Part shown: positions 53,841-64,000 of the stretch, piece after piece
Position numbering within the stretch: the stretch's first letter is position 1
Layout: each line of letters begins with the position of its first letter
Origin: an uncultured Flavobacteriaceae bacterium
GTDB lineage: Bacteria; Bacteroidota; Bacteroidia; Flavobacteriales; Flavobacteriaceae
DNA: 64,000 nucleotides
Reading direction: 5' to 3'
Assembly (NCBI GenBank): GCA_943789365.1
Contig: CALSTV010000001.1
Location: 1,178,001-1,242,000, forward strand
Program-made: the position numbers and the translations under genes
The notes under the pieces: generated by a model
The model's input: only the letters and a program-made list of their open reading frames with translations
Databases searched by the model: none
What the model was told of the DNA's origin: nothing

Positions 53841-56738
53841 ATGAAAAATCTAGCATTATCCTTATTGCTTATGGCAATAGGATTCACCACTTATGCACAA
53901 ACAAAAGTCACAGGAACTGTTGTAGATTCTAGTACGGGCACCCCTATTCCGGGAGTCAACATCACTATATCTGCTGCTTCTGATGGTACCGCTACGGACT
54001 TCGACGGAAAGTTTAGCTTTGAAACAGACCAAAGTCCACCTTTTGAGTTAAAAGCGAGTAGTATTGGTTTTGAGTCTAGTACATTACAAGTAACTCAAAA
54101 CAACCAATCACTTTCATTTACTTTAAAAGAAGGAACCTTATTAGACGAGGTTGTTGTGTCTGCCTCTAGAACACCAGAACGTATCTTTGAATCACCGGTA
54201 ACCGTTGAACGCTTCGGTATCAAAGAAATTCAAAACACGGCTTCCATTGATTTTTACGACGGACTTGAAAACCTAAAAGGTGTTGATATCAATACCAACA
54301 GTTTGACGTTTAAAGCGATTAACACCAGAGGTTTTGCAACTTTTGCCAATACGCGATTTATGCAGTTGGTAGATGGTATGGACAATTCGGCGCCTGCCTT
54401 AAATTTCCCCTTAGGTAATTTATTAGGTATGATTGAAACGGATGTAAACAGCGTAGAACTCCTCCCAGGAGCTTCTTCTGCCCTATATGGTGCCAATGCT
54501 TTTAATGGTATCTTATTTATGACCAGTAAAAATCCATTCGACAGCCCAGGAATTTCTGGCTATTCTAAAATTGGTATTACTTCTCAAGAAGCTGCCGGAA
54601 ACAACTCATATACCGATGTAGGTGTGCGTGTTGCACATAAGTTTAGCGACAAATGGGCCGCAAAAGTAAACTTTGGATACCTAAGAGGTACGGATTGGGC
54701 TGCTAACAATCGTGATGGTAAAGCAGGGACTGGTGCTACTAGAGCAGACATTGACTACGACGGTGTCAATGTGTACGGTGATGAGGTAAGTGAAAACATC
54801 AAATCTGTTACTGAGAAATTGATCAAGGCAGGAGTTCCTGGATTCAATCCCGGTTTAGAAGACGAAATTCCAGATGTCAAGGTAAGCAGAACAGGGTATG
54901 ACGAATCTGACCTAACAGATTACAAAGCAGAAAGTATCAAAGCAGATTGGGGCGTATACTATAGGCCTAATGAAAATGGACTGGAGTTCTCCTATGTAGG
55001 TAAATACGGTTCAGGTTCTACCATTTACCAAGGTGTTAACCGCTACTCCATTGATAATTTCTGGTTAACCCAGCACAAATTCGAAATCAAAAACGACCAT
55101 TTCTTTGTCAGAGCCTACGTCACAGAAGATAATGCAGGAGACTCCTATGACATGGTTTTTACGGGAATCAACATCAATAGAGCGCAAAAATCAGATCAAA
55201 TTTGGTACGCTGAGTACATCGGAGCATACAAACAAGCTTTCGATGGTAATATTCCAGGCGTCCCAGGTGGAATCGAAGATGTCGCACATGCCACAGGAAG
55301 AACAGTTGCAGACGGAGCAACTACTAATGGACCTGCTCGCTTTGAACCTGGAACACCAGAATTTAAAGAAGCTTTCGATGCATCTATCACAAACCCCGAT
55401 TTATCCGTTGGTTCAAAATTTCAAGACAACTCAAAGATTTATCACGGTGATTTTAATGGAAACCTATCGGAGTATTTTGATTTTGCCGAAATCCAACTGG
55501 GAGGTTCTTTTAGAAGATACAGCTTAAACTCTTCAGGTACCATCTATACAGATACAGATGGAGCCATCAATTATCAAGAAATGGGTTTCTATGCACAATT
55601 GCAAAAAGGGATGCTAAAAGATGAGCGCTTGAAATTAACGGCTTCTGTTCGTTACGACAAATCGGAGTTGTTTGATGGCTTCTTTTCTCCCAGAGTTTCC
55701 TTAGGATATTCCATGGGAGCAGAGAAAAATCACAACATACGGGCCTCGTTCCAGACAGGATTTAGAAACCCAACCACACAAGATTTATTCATAGGCCTGA
55801 ATGCAGGAAGAGCAGTCTTGGTGGGAGGTGAAGAAAGTAACCCTTCTCGATATGAGGATGACTACACTGTTAGTAGGTTTGCGCAAGATAACTTAGGACA
55901 ACCTGCAGTAATAACTCAAACTGGAGAAAGCGCTTATAACGGATCTTTGAATTCAAAAATAGGCGAGTATTTAGGGGGACACAATCCTTTAGACGACGGG
56001 AAAGACCAAGTTGCAAATCCCGACTTCGTAAAACCTGAACAAGTAACTTCTATAGAAATTGGTTATCGCGGAAAATTAAACAAGGTAATTATTGACATCA
56101 GTGCTTACCACAACAATTACCAAGATTTTTTATCGAATGAAACAGTTGTAGCTACCTATTATGGAAATACTTCAAATTTTGATCTAACAGGTTACGACCC
56201 TCAAAATCCAGCATCGATTGGAGGTTTAAATCCAGACACACAAATGATTTTGGCTGCACTAAGTGAAGATGATTTTCAAGCATATCAAGTGTACACCAAC
56301 ACCGATGCGGATGTAAGCTCTTATGGAGCAGCGGCTTCTGTGAATACCAAAATATTTGGTGGCTATGACTTAGGTATCAACTACACCTATGCAAAACTCG
56401 AATTTGACCAAGAGGCCAACCCAAATTTTCAAACAAATTTTAACACGCCAGAGCACAAGGTAAAAACTACGTTTGGACATCCTCAAATTGTAAAGAATTT
56501 AGGATTTAATGTTGCTTGGAGATGGAGTGAGTCTTATTTATGGGAAGCTACTTTTGGAAACGGTCAAGTGCCTGCCTTTCATGTAGTGGACGCTCAGGTT
56601 AACTTTAATTTACCTGCCTTAAAATCGACACTAAAAGTAGGTGCTACCAATTTATTAGGTGATGAATACTTCACAGCTTTTGGAACTGGATATATTGGAT
56701 CGCAGTATTACTTTGCATTTACAGTGAATAGTTTTTAA
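53841..56738 (+). CDS. TonB-dependent receptor with carboxypeptidase-like N-domain
   Basis: A 965-residue outer-membrane transporter. Signal peptide 1-19 (YAQ). Residues 21-105 are a carboxypeptidase D regulatory-like domain (GTVVDSSTGTPIPGVNITIS). Plug domain about 112-230 with LLDEVVVSASRTPERIFE at its start. The rest is the beta-barrel ending GSQYYFAFTVNSF with a terminal Phe. No paired SusD-like gene is next to it, so a metal, siderophore or peptide ligand is as likely as a glycan; the protease gene just upstream hints at peptide uptake, but that is inference. A terminator follows at 56762. Confidence 0.94.
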   Translation: MKNLALSLLLMAIGFTTYAQTKVTGTVVDSSTGTPIPGVNITISAASDGTATDFDGKFSFETDQSPPFELKASSIGFESSTLQVTQNNQSLSFTLKEGTLLDEVVVSASRTPERIFESPVTVERFGIKEIQNTASIDFYDGLENLKGVDINTNSLTFKAINTRGFATFANTRFMQLVDGMDNSAPALNFPLGNLLGMIETDVNSVELLPGASSALYGANAFNGILFMTSKNPFDSPGISGYSKIGITSQEAAGNNSYTDVGVRVAHKFSDKWAAKVNFGYLRGTDWAANNRDGKAGTGATRADIDYDGVNVYGDEVSENIKSVTEKLIKAGVPGFNPGLEDEIPDVKVSRTGYDESDLTDYKAESIKADWGVYYRPNENGLEFSYVGKYGSGSTIYQGVNRYSIDNFWLTQHKFEIKNDHFFVRAYVTEDNAGDSYDMVFTGININRAQKSDQIWYAEYIGAYKQAFDGNIPGVPGGIEDVAHATGRTVADGATTNGPARFEPGTPEFKEAFDASITNPDLSVGSKFQDNSKIYHGDFNGNLSEYFDFAEIQLGGSFRRYSLNSSGTIYTDTDGAINYQEMGFYAQLQKGMLKDERLKLTASVRYDKSELFDGFFSPRVSLGYSMGAEKNHNIRASFQTGFRNPTTQDLFIGLNAGRAVLVGGEESNPSRYEDDYTVSRFAQDNLGQPAVITQTGESAYNGSLNSKIGEYLGGHNPLDDGKDQVANPDFVKPEQVTSIEIGYRGKLNKVIIDISAYHNNYQDFLSNETVVATYYGNTSNFDLTGYDPQNPASIGGLNPDTQMILAALSEDDFQAYQVYTNTDADVSSYGAAASVNTKIFGGYDLGINYTYAKLEFDQEANPNFQTNFNTPEHKVKTTFGHPQIVKNLGFNVAWRWSESYLWEATFGNGQVPAFHVVDAQVNFNLPALKSTLKVGATNLLGDEYFTAFGTGYIGSQYYFAFTVNSF

Positions 56739-56761
56739 TCCTAAAAAATAGTAATTATCAA

Positions 56762-56793
56762 AAAACTACCTAACACAGTTAGGTAGTTTTTTT
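56762..56793 (+). terminator. Terminator after the TonB-dependent receptor
   Basis: An 11-bp stem aactacctaac/gttaggtagtt, 3-base loop and long T-run, 25 bases after the stop. Confidence 0.88.
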
Positions 56794-56907
56794 ATGCTTT
56801 ATTGTATAGACAACATGGTTGGCATAACGTATAAAATAAAGCAAATACATACTTTATAACGTTAGCACTTTCCTGCTTAAAAAAGAGATACGTAAAAAAC
56901 TAAAAAA

Positions 56908-56942
56908 TTGGTTTCTATTTCAAATTAAAACTTCTATATTTG
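56908..56942 (+). promoter_or_regulatory. Promoter of atpD-atpC
   Basis: TTG at 56908-56910 and TATATTTG at 56935-56942 fit the Bacteroidota consensus. The -7 box ends 61 bases before the atpD ATG. Confidence 0.6.
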
Positions 56943-56985
56943 CACCCTGAAAAAAGAGGTAAAACTCACAATATAATAGAACTAA

Positions 56986-58515
<1,530 letters not shown>

Positions 58516-58600
58516 AACTAGTTTTGAGTTTTGAGTTATGAGTTTTGAGTTGACAACAACTAAAACTTAACACTTAAAACTAAAAACTAAAAACTATACA
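58516..58600. repeat. Simple direct and inverted repeats between atpD and atpC
   Basis: The 88-base spacer is built from repeats of gttttgagtt on the left and ttaaaactaaaaact on the right, the two halves being roughly complementary. It could fold into a long, weak hairpin between the two coding regions. No gene or T-run is present. Confidence 0.7.
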
Positions 58601-58603
58601 ACT

Positions 58604-58882
58604 ATGTTTTTAGAAATTGTATCACCCGAAGCAACATTATTCAGCAATGAAGTTGTTTCTGTTTCAGTACCTGGAATCAATGGTGAATTTCAAATGTTGA
58701 ACAACCACGCTGCTATTGTTTCTGTTTTAGGACAAGGTACCGTGAAAATTCAAGGAGATGCCATTGAAATTGATAAGGAACACCAAAGTACTTTCAAAAA
58801 AGAAAGCGACAAGTTTGTGTTGGCCATCAATAGCGGTACAATTGAAATGAAAGATAACAAAGTAATTATACTAGTAGATTAG
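58604..58882 (+). CDS. atpC: ATP synthase F1 subunit epsilon, short form
   Basis: A 92-residue protein consisting of the N-terminal beta-sandwich that binds the gamma subunit and c-ring: LEIVSPEATLFSNEVVSVSV, then PGINGEFQMLNNHAAIVSVL and an ending KVIILVD. The C-terminal two-helix domain that inhibits ATP hydrolysis in other bacteria (total length about 135) is absent. The short form is common in Bacteroidota. It follows atpD by 88 bases and ends before a strong terminator. Confidence 0.94.
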   Translation: MFLEIVSPEATLFSNEVVSVSVPGINGEFQMLNNHAAIVSVLGQGTVKIQGDAIEIDKEHQSTFKKESDKFVLAINSGTIEMKDNKVIILVD

Positions 58883-58919
58883 TTCTTACAAGCACCTACT
58901 GGTTCCAAAATAATTGCAG

Positions 58920-58952
58920 ACTGCCTAGAAAGAAATTTCTAGGCAGTTTTTT
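58920..58952 (+). terminator. Terminator of atpD-atpC
   Basis: A 12-bp stem actgcctagaaa/tttctaggcagt with a 4-base loop and T-run, 37 bases after the atpC stop. Confidence 0.88.
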
Positions 58953-59546
58953 TGGCTTTATACTTTTGACCGGTGCCTTGCGATTATGCCCTTACTTGTT
59001 CTGTTAAGTCAGACTTTCGACTTTATGCTGCCCCCTTAGATCATTCCTTTTGCTTCTTTTCCAATACAAACTACTTTTCCATACAGCCTTATTTCTCCAT
59101 ATCCTCCTACATCTTAGTGTGACACCCGTGTTATTTACAAGCAAAACTTCGTTTTATTACCCTAAATAACTGTATAGAAAACAGTGTGCAGATACTAGAT
59201 AAGCAAAGGCTTCTAGACGATATACAGGCGAAAATTCACTATATATTTTATAAATACTTGTTTATTTTTAATACTGTGCATATCTTCGGGGCGCAAATAT
59301 CGCTGCTATAGAAAAAGTATGGATTCATTTCCGCTAAACAGCACTCCCCCACTTGTTTAAAACTTTTTTAAGGAGTGAATGGCTGTTTAACCAATAAAAA
59401 ACACAAAATGAAACCTTCTAAAAGAAGCAAAAATTCAAACTTAAAAATCAATCCCCAAGAAAAGAAGTTAAAACATCAAAACAAGGATTTGACAGTCAGT
59501 TTTTTGAGATTAAAGGAATTTCTATTAACACTTTAAATAACTAAAA
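58953..59546. other. Intergenic region before the RHS genes
   Basis: About 590 bases. It has an imperfect inverted repeat (taaacagcactcc at 59334-59346 against ggagtgaatggctgttta ending near 59389) and a 42-codon frame 59408-59536 starting MKPSKRSKNS, basic and of doubtful reality. No RNA gene was recognised. Base composition differs little from the RHS genes that follow, so this may be part of their mobile or variable locus. Confidence 0.4.
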
Positions 59547-62500
59547 ATGGTTGTGAATAAATGTATCTGTAGTATTGTTAGTATCCTATTTTTTTTTTCA
59601 GCAGGAAAGGCGCAAGAATTAGCTTCCTATGTTCCGATTTCACCGAATGCTGCCAGTTTGTCCAAATATGGTAGTTATCCTGTAAATAAAAATAAAGGCG
59701 TTCCTAAAATTTCCATCCCTTTGTTTGAAATATCGCAAGGCGATTTATCTGTACCTATCACATTACAATACCACGCTTCCGGGATTCGGATAAATGAAAT
59801 TGGATCTTGGGTCGGTTTGGGATGGAGTCTAAATGCTGGTGGCGACATTACCAGAAAAGTAAATGGGATTCCCGATGAATTTGCCCCAAACAACGGAGAC
59901 ATCCTCAATAAAATAGGAGTAATTCCCAACTTCGACACTTTAGAATTTAATGCCCTGTTCTACAATTATTTTTTTGATGTTATTCAAGGGGCTTCTGATA
60001 CCAGTCCCGATGAATATTATTATAATTTCGGTCACTTTACGGGTAAATATATAAAAAATCCCGAAGGCTTTCTCTTCAACAAATATGAACCATTAAGAAT
60101 AAATACAGCCGATGAGACAATAACAATTACAACAGATAATGGAAGCAATTACCTTTTTGAAGAAGAAGGTTTTGAAACTACAAAAATATTCCCGCATTTA
60201 ACCTGTAACATAAGCAAGAGCAACCCCACCTATCAGGAGCTGCACGACACCGAAATATCTTCCAAAAAATTAACTAAAATAATCAATAGCAATGCTACCG
60301 ACACGATACATTTTAACTATAGAGATAATGCACATCAGCCAACCTCTTATCTTTCCGGACAATCCATAGTGTATAATTTCACAGAAGAAGTACGCATTAA
60401 TGATTCCTACACACCGGTAGTCACCCTTACAGAAAAAATTCTTGAAGAAATTGTATTTAACTCAGGTAAAATTGTTTTCGAATCGGACACTGACAGAGAA
60501 GATTCAGGCAGCTCAAGGCTAAATTGTATTTACATCTACGATATAAATAACAGATTAGTTGACAAAATTAAATTCAACTACAGCTATTTCGATAGAAGCT
60601 CCGGGTATGCAAAAACCTGCCAATATCACGAAGATTATTCGATAGATAAATCAATAAAATTAGAATATATAGAACAAGGAATAGCAAACCCAAAAGTCCA
60701 CACTTTTACATATAACAACACTCCCCTTTCAATCAGAGGTTCTACCGCTCAAGATTATTGGGGCTATTCCAATGCAAACACGAACACAAGTTTTATACCT
60801 GAACAGACTGTTACATTGTATAATCAAGGAGATCCCATAGTAGCGGGCTCTATTACACCTAAGGAAGAAACAATAGGAGCAGGAACTAAAGAAGCAGACG
60901 AAGAAAGAATGAAAGCAGCAACTTTGATTCGTATAGATTACCCTACCGGAGGTTATACAGAATTTGAATACGAACCAAACTACTATGAAACCGTTGAACA
61001 AATCCCGATTACCCAATCTTTTTCTGAGTCAATATCGGCAGTAGGTTATACTGGTGACCCCAACAATGACTATTGCAGTCCCAATTCGGGGGTGAAAGTT
61101 ACGAAATCCTTTCTTCCGGGACCTTCCGCTTTCGACGCCAACATACGTATCAATCTTTCCGATGCATCAGCCGAAAGAAGTGCCGCTTCCAGCTCCTATG
61201 TAAATATTGATGGAATGTATTTGGAGCTTCCTGAAGTGTTAAAAACTAGACATCTAAGACCCAGTTCAATAGGTTTGGATTATTACCCTTCCTACGACTT
61301 TAGTAGTAACGTTTTGTTCGGTAGCGGTTATAGTAACAATTTCTATAACGGAGTAACAATAGAAGCTCAAGAATTTGGAGAAGGTTTTGCATACAGAGCT
61401 TCTTCCTGCCCCTATGCGTCTATTAGGGTTTCTTGGAAAGAGATTATTGGATTTGAAGAGAAAACGGTAAAAAAATACACGGGAGGATTGAGAATAAAAT
61501 CAATTTCCGGTTTTACATCTGACACAAATTTAGCTACCAAAAAACTATACAACTACAAGAGCTTGCATGAAATTCTGGCAGTAAACAAAGATACGAGAAT
61601 AAGACACAGTACAGCGTTTACTCCAATCTCCCTACGCTCCACAATAGCTTCTTCCGAAATAGTTAATTCTTCTGTTGACATGGGCGCCAGTACTGAATAT
61701 TTGGAAGTTGAAGAAATTCAAATTGACGAACAAGGAAATCAGAACGGCAAAATAATAACATACTACCACGCAACTCCGGTGATTCGAAATTTAGACAACA
61801 GATGGACAAACTTCGGCTATCGAGCACATGACAATCTGGACAGCCGTTGCTACCCATATCAAACCTTACTGCTCGCCATGCAAGGTCCCCTCAACTGGAC
61901 AGATTTTAAAATTTCAACATGGAGTAGTGGTCTCGTAAGAAAAGAAGAAACCTACAAATTCACACCTACAGACACGCTCTTAGTTTCCAAAATTGAAAAT
62001 TCGTACGAAACCTTAATGGAAACGGAAATTCCGGTAAACAGGGTACTTACCATCACAAATTTAGAGCATTCTGGTGAAAATGATTGGCGGCTCTGCAGCA
62101 ACAACTCCAGTAAATTTATCTACGCACAAGGTTTTTTCTCGCTAGGAAAAAAAGCACTTCGTTCCTCAACTCAAACTCAATATGACTTAAATGGTGAAAA
62201 TCCAGTAGTAACCATTGAAAATTACCAGTATGACAACAGTCACTTTTTAAGCACAGAAACCGAAACAGCAGACAGTCAATCCAATAGAATCAAAACAAAA
62301 ACCTACTACCCGGATGACATCGCAGACACTTCTTCTTTACCGGGCAAAATGCTTTCAACAAATGAAATGGATGCTATAGATCAACTAAAGTCAAATAATC
62401 TACACCGTATCAACACTCCCATTCAAATTGAAACCTATAAAAATGACATTCTGATAAGCAGGGAACGTACCAATTATAAAAATTGGGGAACCAATCCGCA

Positions 62501-63017
62501 AGGAACCTCCAACATCATTGCTCCCAAAAATATAGAATCAGCAAAGGCAGAGGATGCACTAGTGCCAAGAATACTTTACCATGCATACGACCAACATGCC
62601 AACCCCCAAGAAGTCTCGGAATCAGAAGGACAGCATATTTACTACATCTGGGGATATAACAATGGCAACCCCATTGCCAAAATCGAAAATTTTAAATCCG
62701 AACAAATAACACCCGAAATACAACTGTTGATAAACGCCATCATCTTAGCCTCTGATGCTGATACCGACAACTGTACAGACAGCAGCTGTAAAGAACAACA
62801 ACTACGAGTTGCCTTATCCAATTTACAAACAACCCTCGCTTTACAGGCTTCTCAAATGACTTATTACACCTACGACCCCCTAATAGGCATTACCAGTATC
62901 ACCAACCCCAGAGGAGAAACCAGTTATTATCATTATGACGAATTCAACCGCCTAGAAGCTGTAACCAATACCAATGGAAACCTATTAAGCGAAAACGAAT
63001 ACAACTACAAACCATAA
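59547..63017 (+). CDS. RHS/YD-repeat secreted protein
   Basis: A 1156-residue protein with a signal peptide of about 22 residues (ending GKAQ). The beginning (LASYVPISPNAASLSKYGSY, then PVNKNKGVPKISIPLFEI and GSWVGLGWSLNAGGDITRKV) is the N-terminal domain typical of Bacteroidota RHS-like proteins. The end has YD-type repeats (YYTYDPLIGITSITNPRGET and YYHYDEFNRLEAVTNTNGNL). No toxin domain follows: the protein stops after ENEYNYKP, and the next gene begins 3 bases later. The two are likely co-expressed halves of one surface system. Substrate or target unknown. Confidence 0.88.
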   Translation: MVVNKCICSIVSILFFFSAGKAQELASYVPISPNAASLSKYGSYPVNKNKGVPKISIPLFEISQGDLSVPITLQYHASGIRINEIGSWVGLGWSLNAGGDITRKVNGIPDEFAPNNGDILNKIGVIPNFDTLEFNALFYNYFFDVIQGASDTSPDEYYYNFGHFTGKYIKNPEGFLFNKYEPLRINTADETITITTDNGSNYLFEEEGFETTKIFPHLTCNISKSNPTYQELHDTEISSKKLTKIINSNATDTIHFNYRDNAHQPTSYLSGQSIVYNFTEEVRINDSYTPVVTLTEKILEEIVFNSGKIVFESDTDREDSGSSRLNCIYIYDINNRLVDKIKFNYSYFDRSSGYAKTCQYHEDYSIDKSIKLEYIEQGIANPKVHTFTYNNTPLSIRGSTAQDYWGYSNANTNTSFIPEQTVTLYNQGDPIVAGSITPKEETIGAGTKEADEERMKAATLIRIDYPTGGYTEFEYEPNYYETVEQIPITQSFSESISAVGYTGDPNNDYCSPNSGVKVTKSFLPGPSAFDANIRINLSDASAERSAASSSYVNIDGMYLELPEVLKTRHLRPSSIGLDYYPSYDFSSNVLFGSGYSNNFYNGVTIEAQEFGEGFAYRASSCPYASIRVSWKEIIGFEEKTVKKYTGGLRIKSISGFTSDTNLATKKLYNYKSLHEILAVNKDTRIRHSTAFTPISLRSTIASSEIVNSSVDMGASTEYLEVEEIQIDEQGNQNGKIITYYHATPVIRNLDNRWTNFGYRAHDNLDSRCYPYQTLLLAMQGPLNWTDFKISTWSSGLVRKEETYKFTPTDTLLVSKIENSYETLMETEIPVNRVLTITNLEHSGENDWRLCSNNSSKFIYAQGFFSLGKKALRSSTQTQYDLNGENPVVTIENYQYDNSHFLSTETETADSQSNRIKTKTYYPDDIADTSSLPGKMLSTNEMDAIDQLKSNNLHRINTPIQIETYKNDILISRERTNYKNWGTNPQGTSNIIAPKNIESAKAEDALVPRILYHAYDQHANPQEVSESEGQHIYYIWGYNNGNPIAKIENFKSEQITPEIQLLINAIILASDADTDNCTDSSCKEQQLRVALSNLQTTLALQASQMTYYTYDPLIGITSITNPRGETSYYHYDEFNRLEAVTNTNGNLLSENEYNYKP

Positions 63018-63020
63018 ACC

Positions 63021-64000
63021 ATGAAGACAAAACAATTTATTTGGGTAGTATTGTTTGTAAGCGCCGCTACCATGGCACAGACCACCACAGAAAACTATAT
63101 CAAAACAACCAGCTTTACCAAAGCGTTTAGCAGAAGCACCAAACACAACGCAACGGCTACCGATAAAATAGAAAACATCACGTACTTCGACGGACTCGGA
63201 CGCCCCAAACAGCAAATAGCCATTGGACAAAGTCCCACAGGAAAAGACATTGTTACCCCAATATTGTATGATGCATTTGGACGCCAGCCCAAAGAACATT
63301 TGCCCTATGTTCCCGGTGATACCAACAATGGCACATTTAGAACAGGCGATCAGGAAGCAATCTTGCAAAGCTATTATAGTGGGTTACATCCAAACGATTT
63401 TACCGAAGGCATTGCCGCTTCCAACCCTTTTTCCGAAAAAGTATTGGAAGCCTCTCCCCTCAACCGGGTTTTAGAACAAGCCGCTCCGGGAACCGACTGG
63501 GCAGTTGGTAACGGACATACCATACAATTTGACTACCAAACCAACAGTACTGAAGAAGTACGCCTTTTTGAGGTAGCATTGACCGATACTTACGAACCCA
63601 CGCTTATTGAAACAGGTTTCTACAACTCCGGAGAACTCTATAAAACCATCACCAAAGATGAAAACCACGACGGTACCAGCACAAAAAACCATACCACCGA
63701 GGAGTTTAAAGACAAACAAGGGCGCGTGGTCTTAAAAAGAACTTTTGCCGATAGCACCAATGACGATGGTTCGGTGAGTTTAGAAGTACCACATGACACC
63801 TATTATGTCTACGACGATTTTGGAAATTTAACCTACGTATTGCCTCCAAAGGCGCAGGATACAGAGGAATGTACTGAAAACTATTCGGCGTATTTTGAAC
63901 AATCCGATTTGACTAGCACAATGTTAGGAGGCGGCGGTATTCAAGTATCTATTGTAAACCAGCAAATAGAAATAGACTTTTCAATGACATTTTACAGACA
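63021..64000 (+). CDS. DUF6443-type RHS-repeat protein, cut by the window end
   Basis: The open frame runs from ATG 63021 past the window end (326 residues seen). Signal peptide 1-19 (MKTKQFIWVVLFVSAATMA). Then NITYFDGLGRPKQQIAIGQS, DIVTPILYDAFGRQPKEHLP and VVLKRTFADS, the opening of DUF6443-type RHS proteins of Bacteroidota. Such proteins usually run past 1000 residues and end in an RHS core followed by a variable C-terminal toxin or effector; that part lies outside. It starts 3 bases after the previous RHS gene, implying one operon. Confidence 0.88.
   Translation, partial: MKTKQFIWVVLFVSAATMAQTTTENYIKTTSFTKAFSRSTKHNATATDKIENITYFDGLGRPKQQIAIGQSPTGKDIVTPILYDAFGRQPKEHLPYVPGDTNNGTFRTGDQEAILQSYYSGLHPNDFTEGIAASNPFSEKVLEASPLNRVLEQAAPGTDWAVGNGHTIQFDYQTNSTEEVRLFEVALTDTYEPTLIETGFYNSGELYKTITKDENHDGTSTKNHTTEEFKDKQGRVVLKRTFADSTNDDGSVSLEVPHDTYYVYDDFGNLTYVLPPKAQDTEECTENYSAYFEQSDLTSTMLGGGGIQVSIVNQQIEIDFSMTFYR

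Noticed and set aside
55105-55527. Long frame (140 residues) inside the TonB-dependent receptor
   Set aside because: It is an out-of-frame shadow of the receptor gene, which has clear domains in the main frame.

Overview
The window is a piece of a chromosome from a marine-type member of the Flavobacteriaceae (Bacteroidota); the genus cannot be fixed from the sequence alone. Evidence: low GC, promoters with the Bacteroidota -7 box TAnnTTTG, type IX secretion C-terminal domains on secreted proteins, a TonB-dependent receptor with a carboxypeptidase-like N-terminal domain, a DUF4286 protein, a GSCFA protein, an atpD-atpC pair apart from the rest of the ATP synthase genes, and a tRNA without encoded CCA.

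Layout. (1) 1-1700: remains of two unrelated outer-membrane proteins meeting back to back at a rearrangement scar, one with a premature stop, then an intact secreted protein. (2) 1740-10280: an accessory region next to tRNA-Leu(CAA). It holds a small XRE regulator, a 29-bp inverted repeat, an integrase N-terminal remnant, a compact three-gene minus-strand cassette led by a TIGR04255-family protein (2619-4516), and a 5.4-kb integrative element bounded by perfect 63-bp direct repeats (4879-4941 and 10278-10340). The repeats are the last 12 bases of tRNA-Leu plus its terminator. The element carries a tyrosine integrase, an excisionase-like HTH protein, two small unknown proteins, a truncated Lin1244/Lin1753-type replication protein, and two cargo genes (a secreted DUF4468-like protein and a zinc-ribbon protein). 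(3) 10329-50265: mostly conserved core genes: tRNA-Leu, prs, rplY, pth, an RNA methyltransferase, a phosphatase, the leucine genes leuC-leuD-leuA-leuB, miaE, an OmpA-type lipoprotein, apbE, map, gpmI, a GH3 protein, a polyprenyl synthase, rlmN, queA, aroA, a MazG-like protein, a GH16 glucanase, aat, an FG-GAP surface protein, tsf-rpsB, rpsI-rplM, mgtE, rsmA, serS and ribF. (4) 50416-56738: secreted metalloprotease with a gliding-motility-type C-terminus and a TonB-dependent receptor. (5) 57004-58882: atpD-atpC. (6) 59547-64000: two adjacent RHS/YD-type secreted proteins, the second cut by the window end.

The best candidates for something undescribed are the three-gene TIGR04255 cassette, and the very small tRNA-Leu element with its two-gene cargo and shared GTAC-rich motifs at its two promoters and right end. 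Both sit at one tRNA hotspot, where defence or inter-element conflict genes are often found. A function in defence is inference only.
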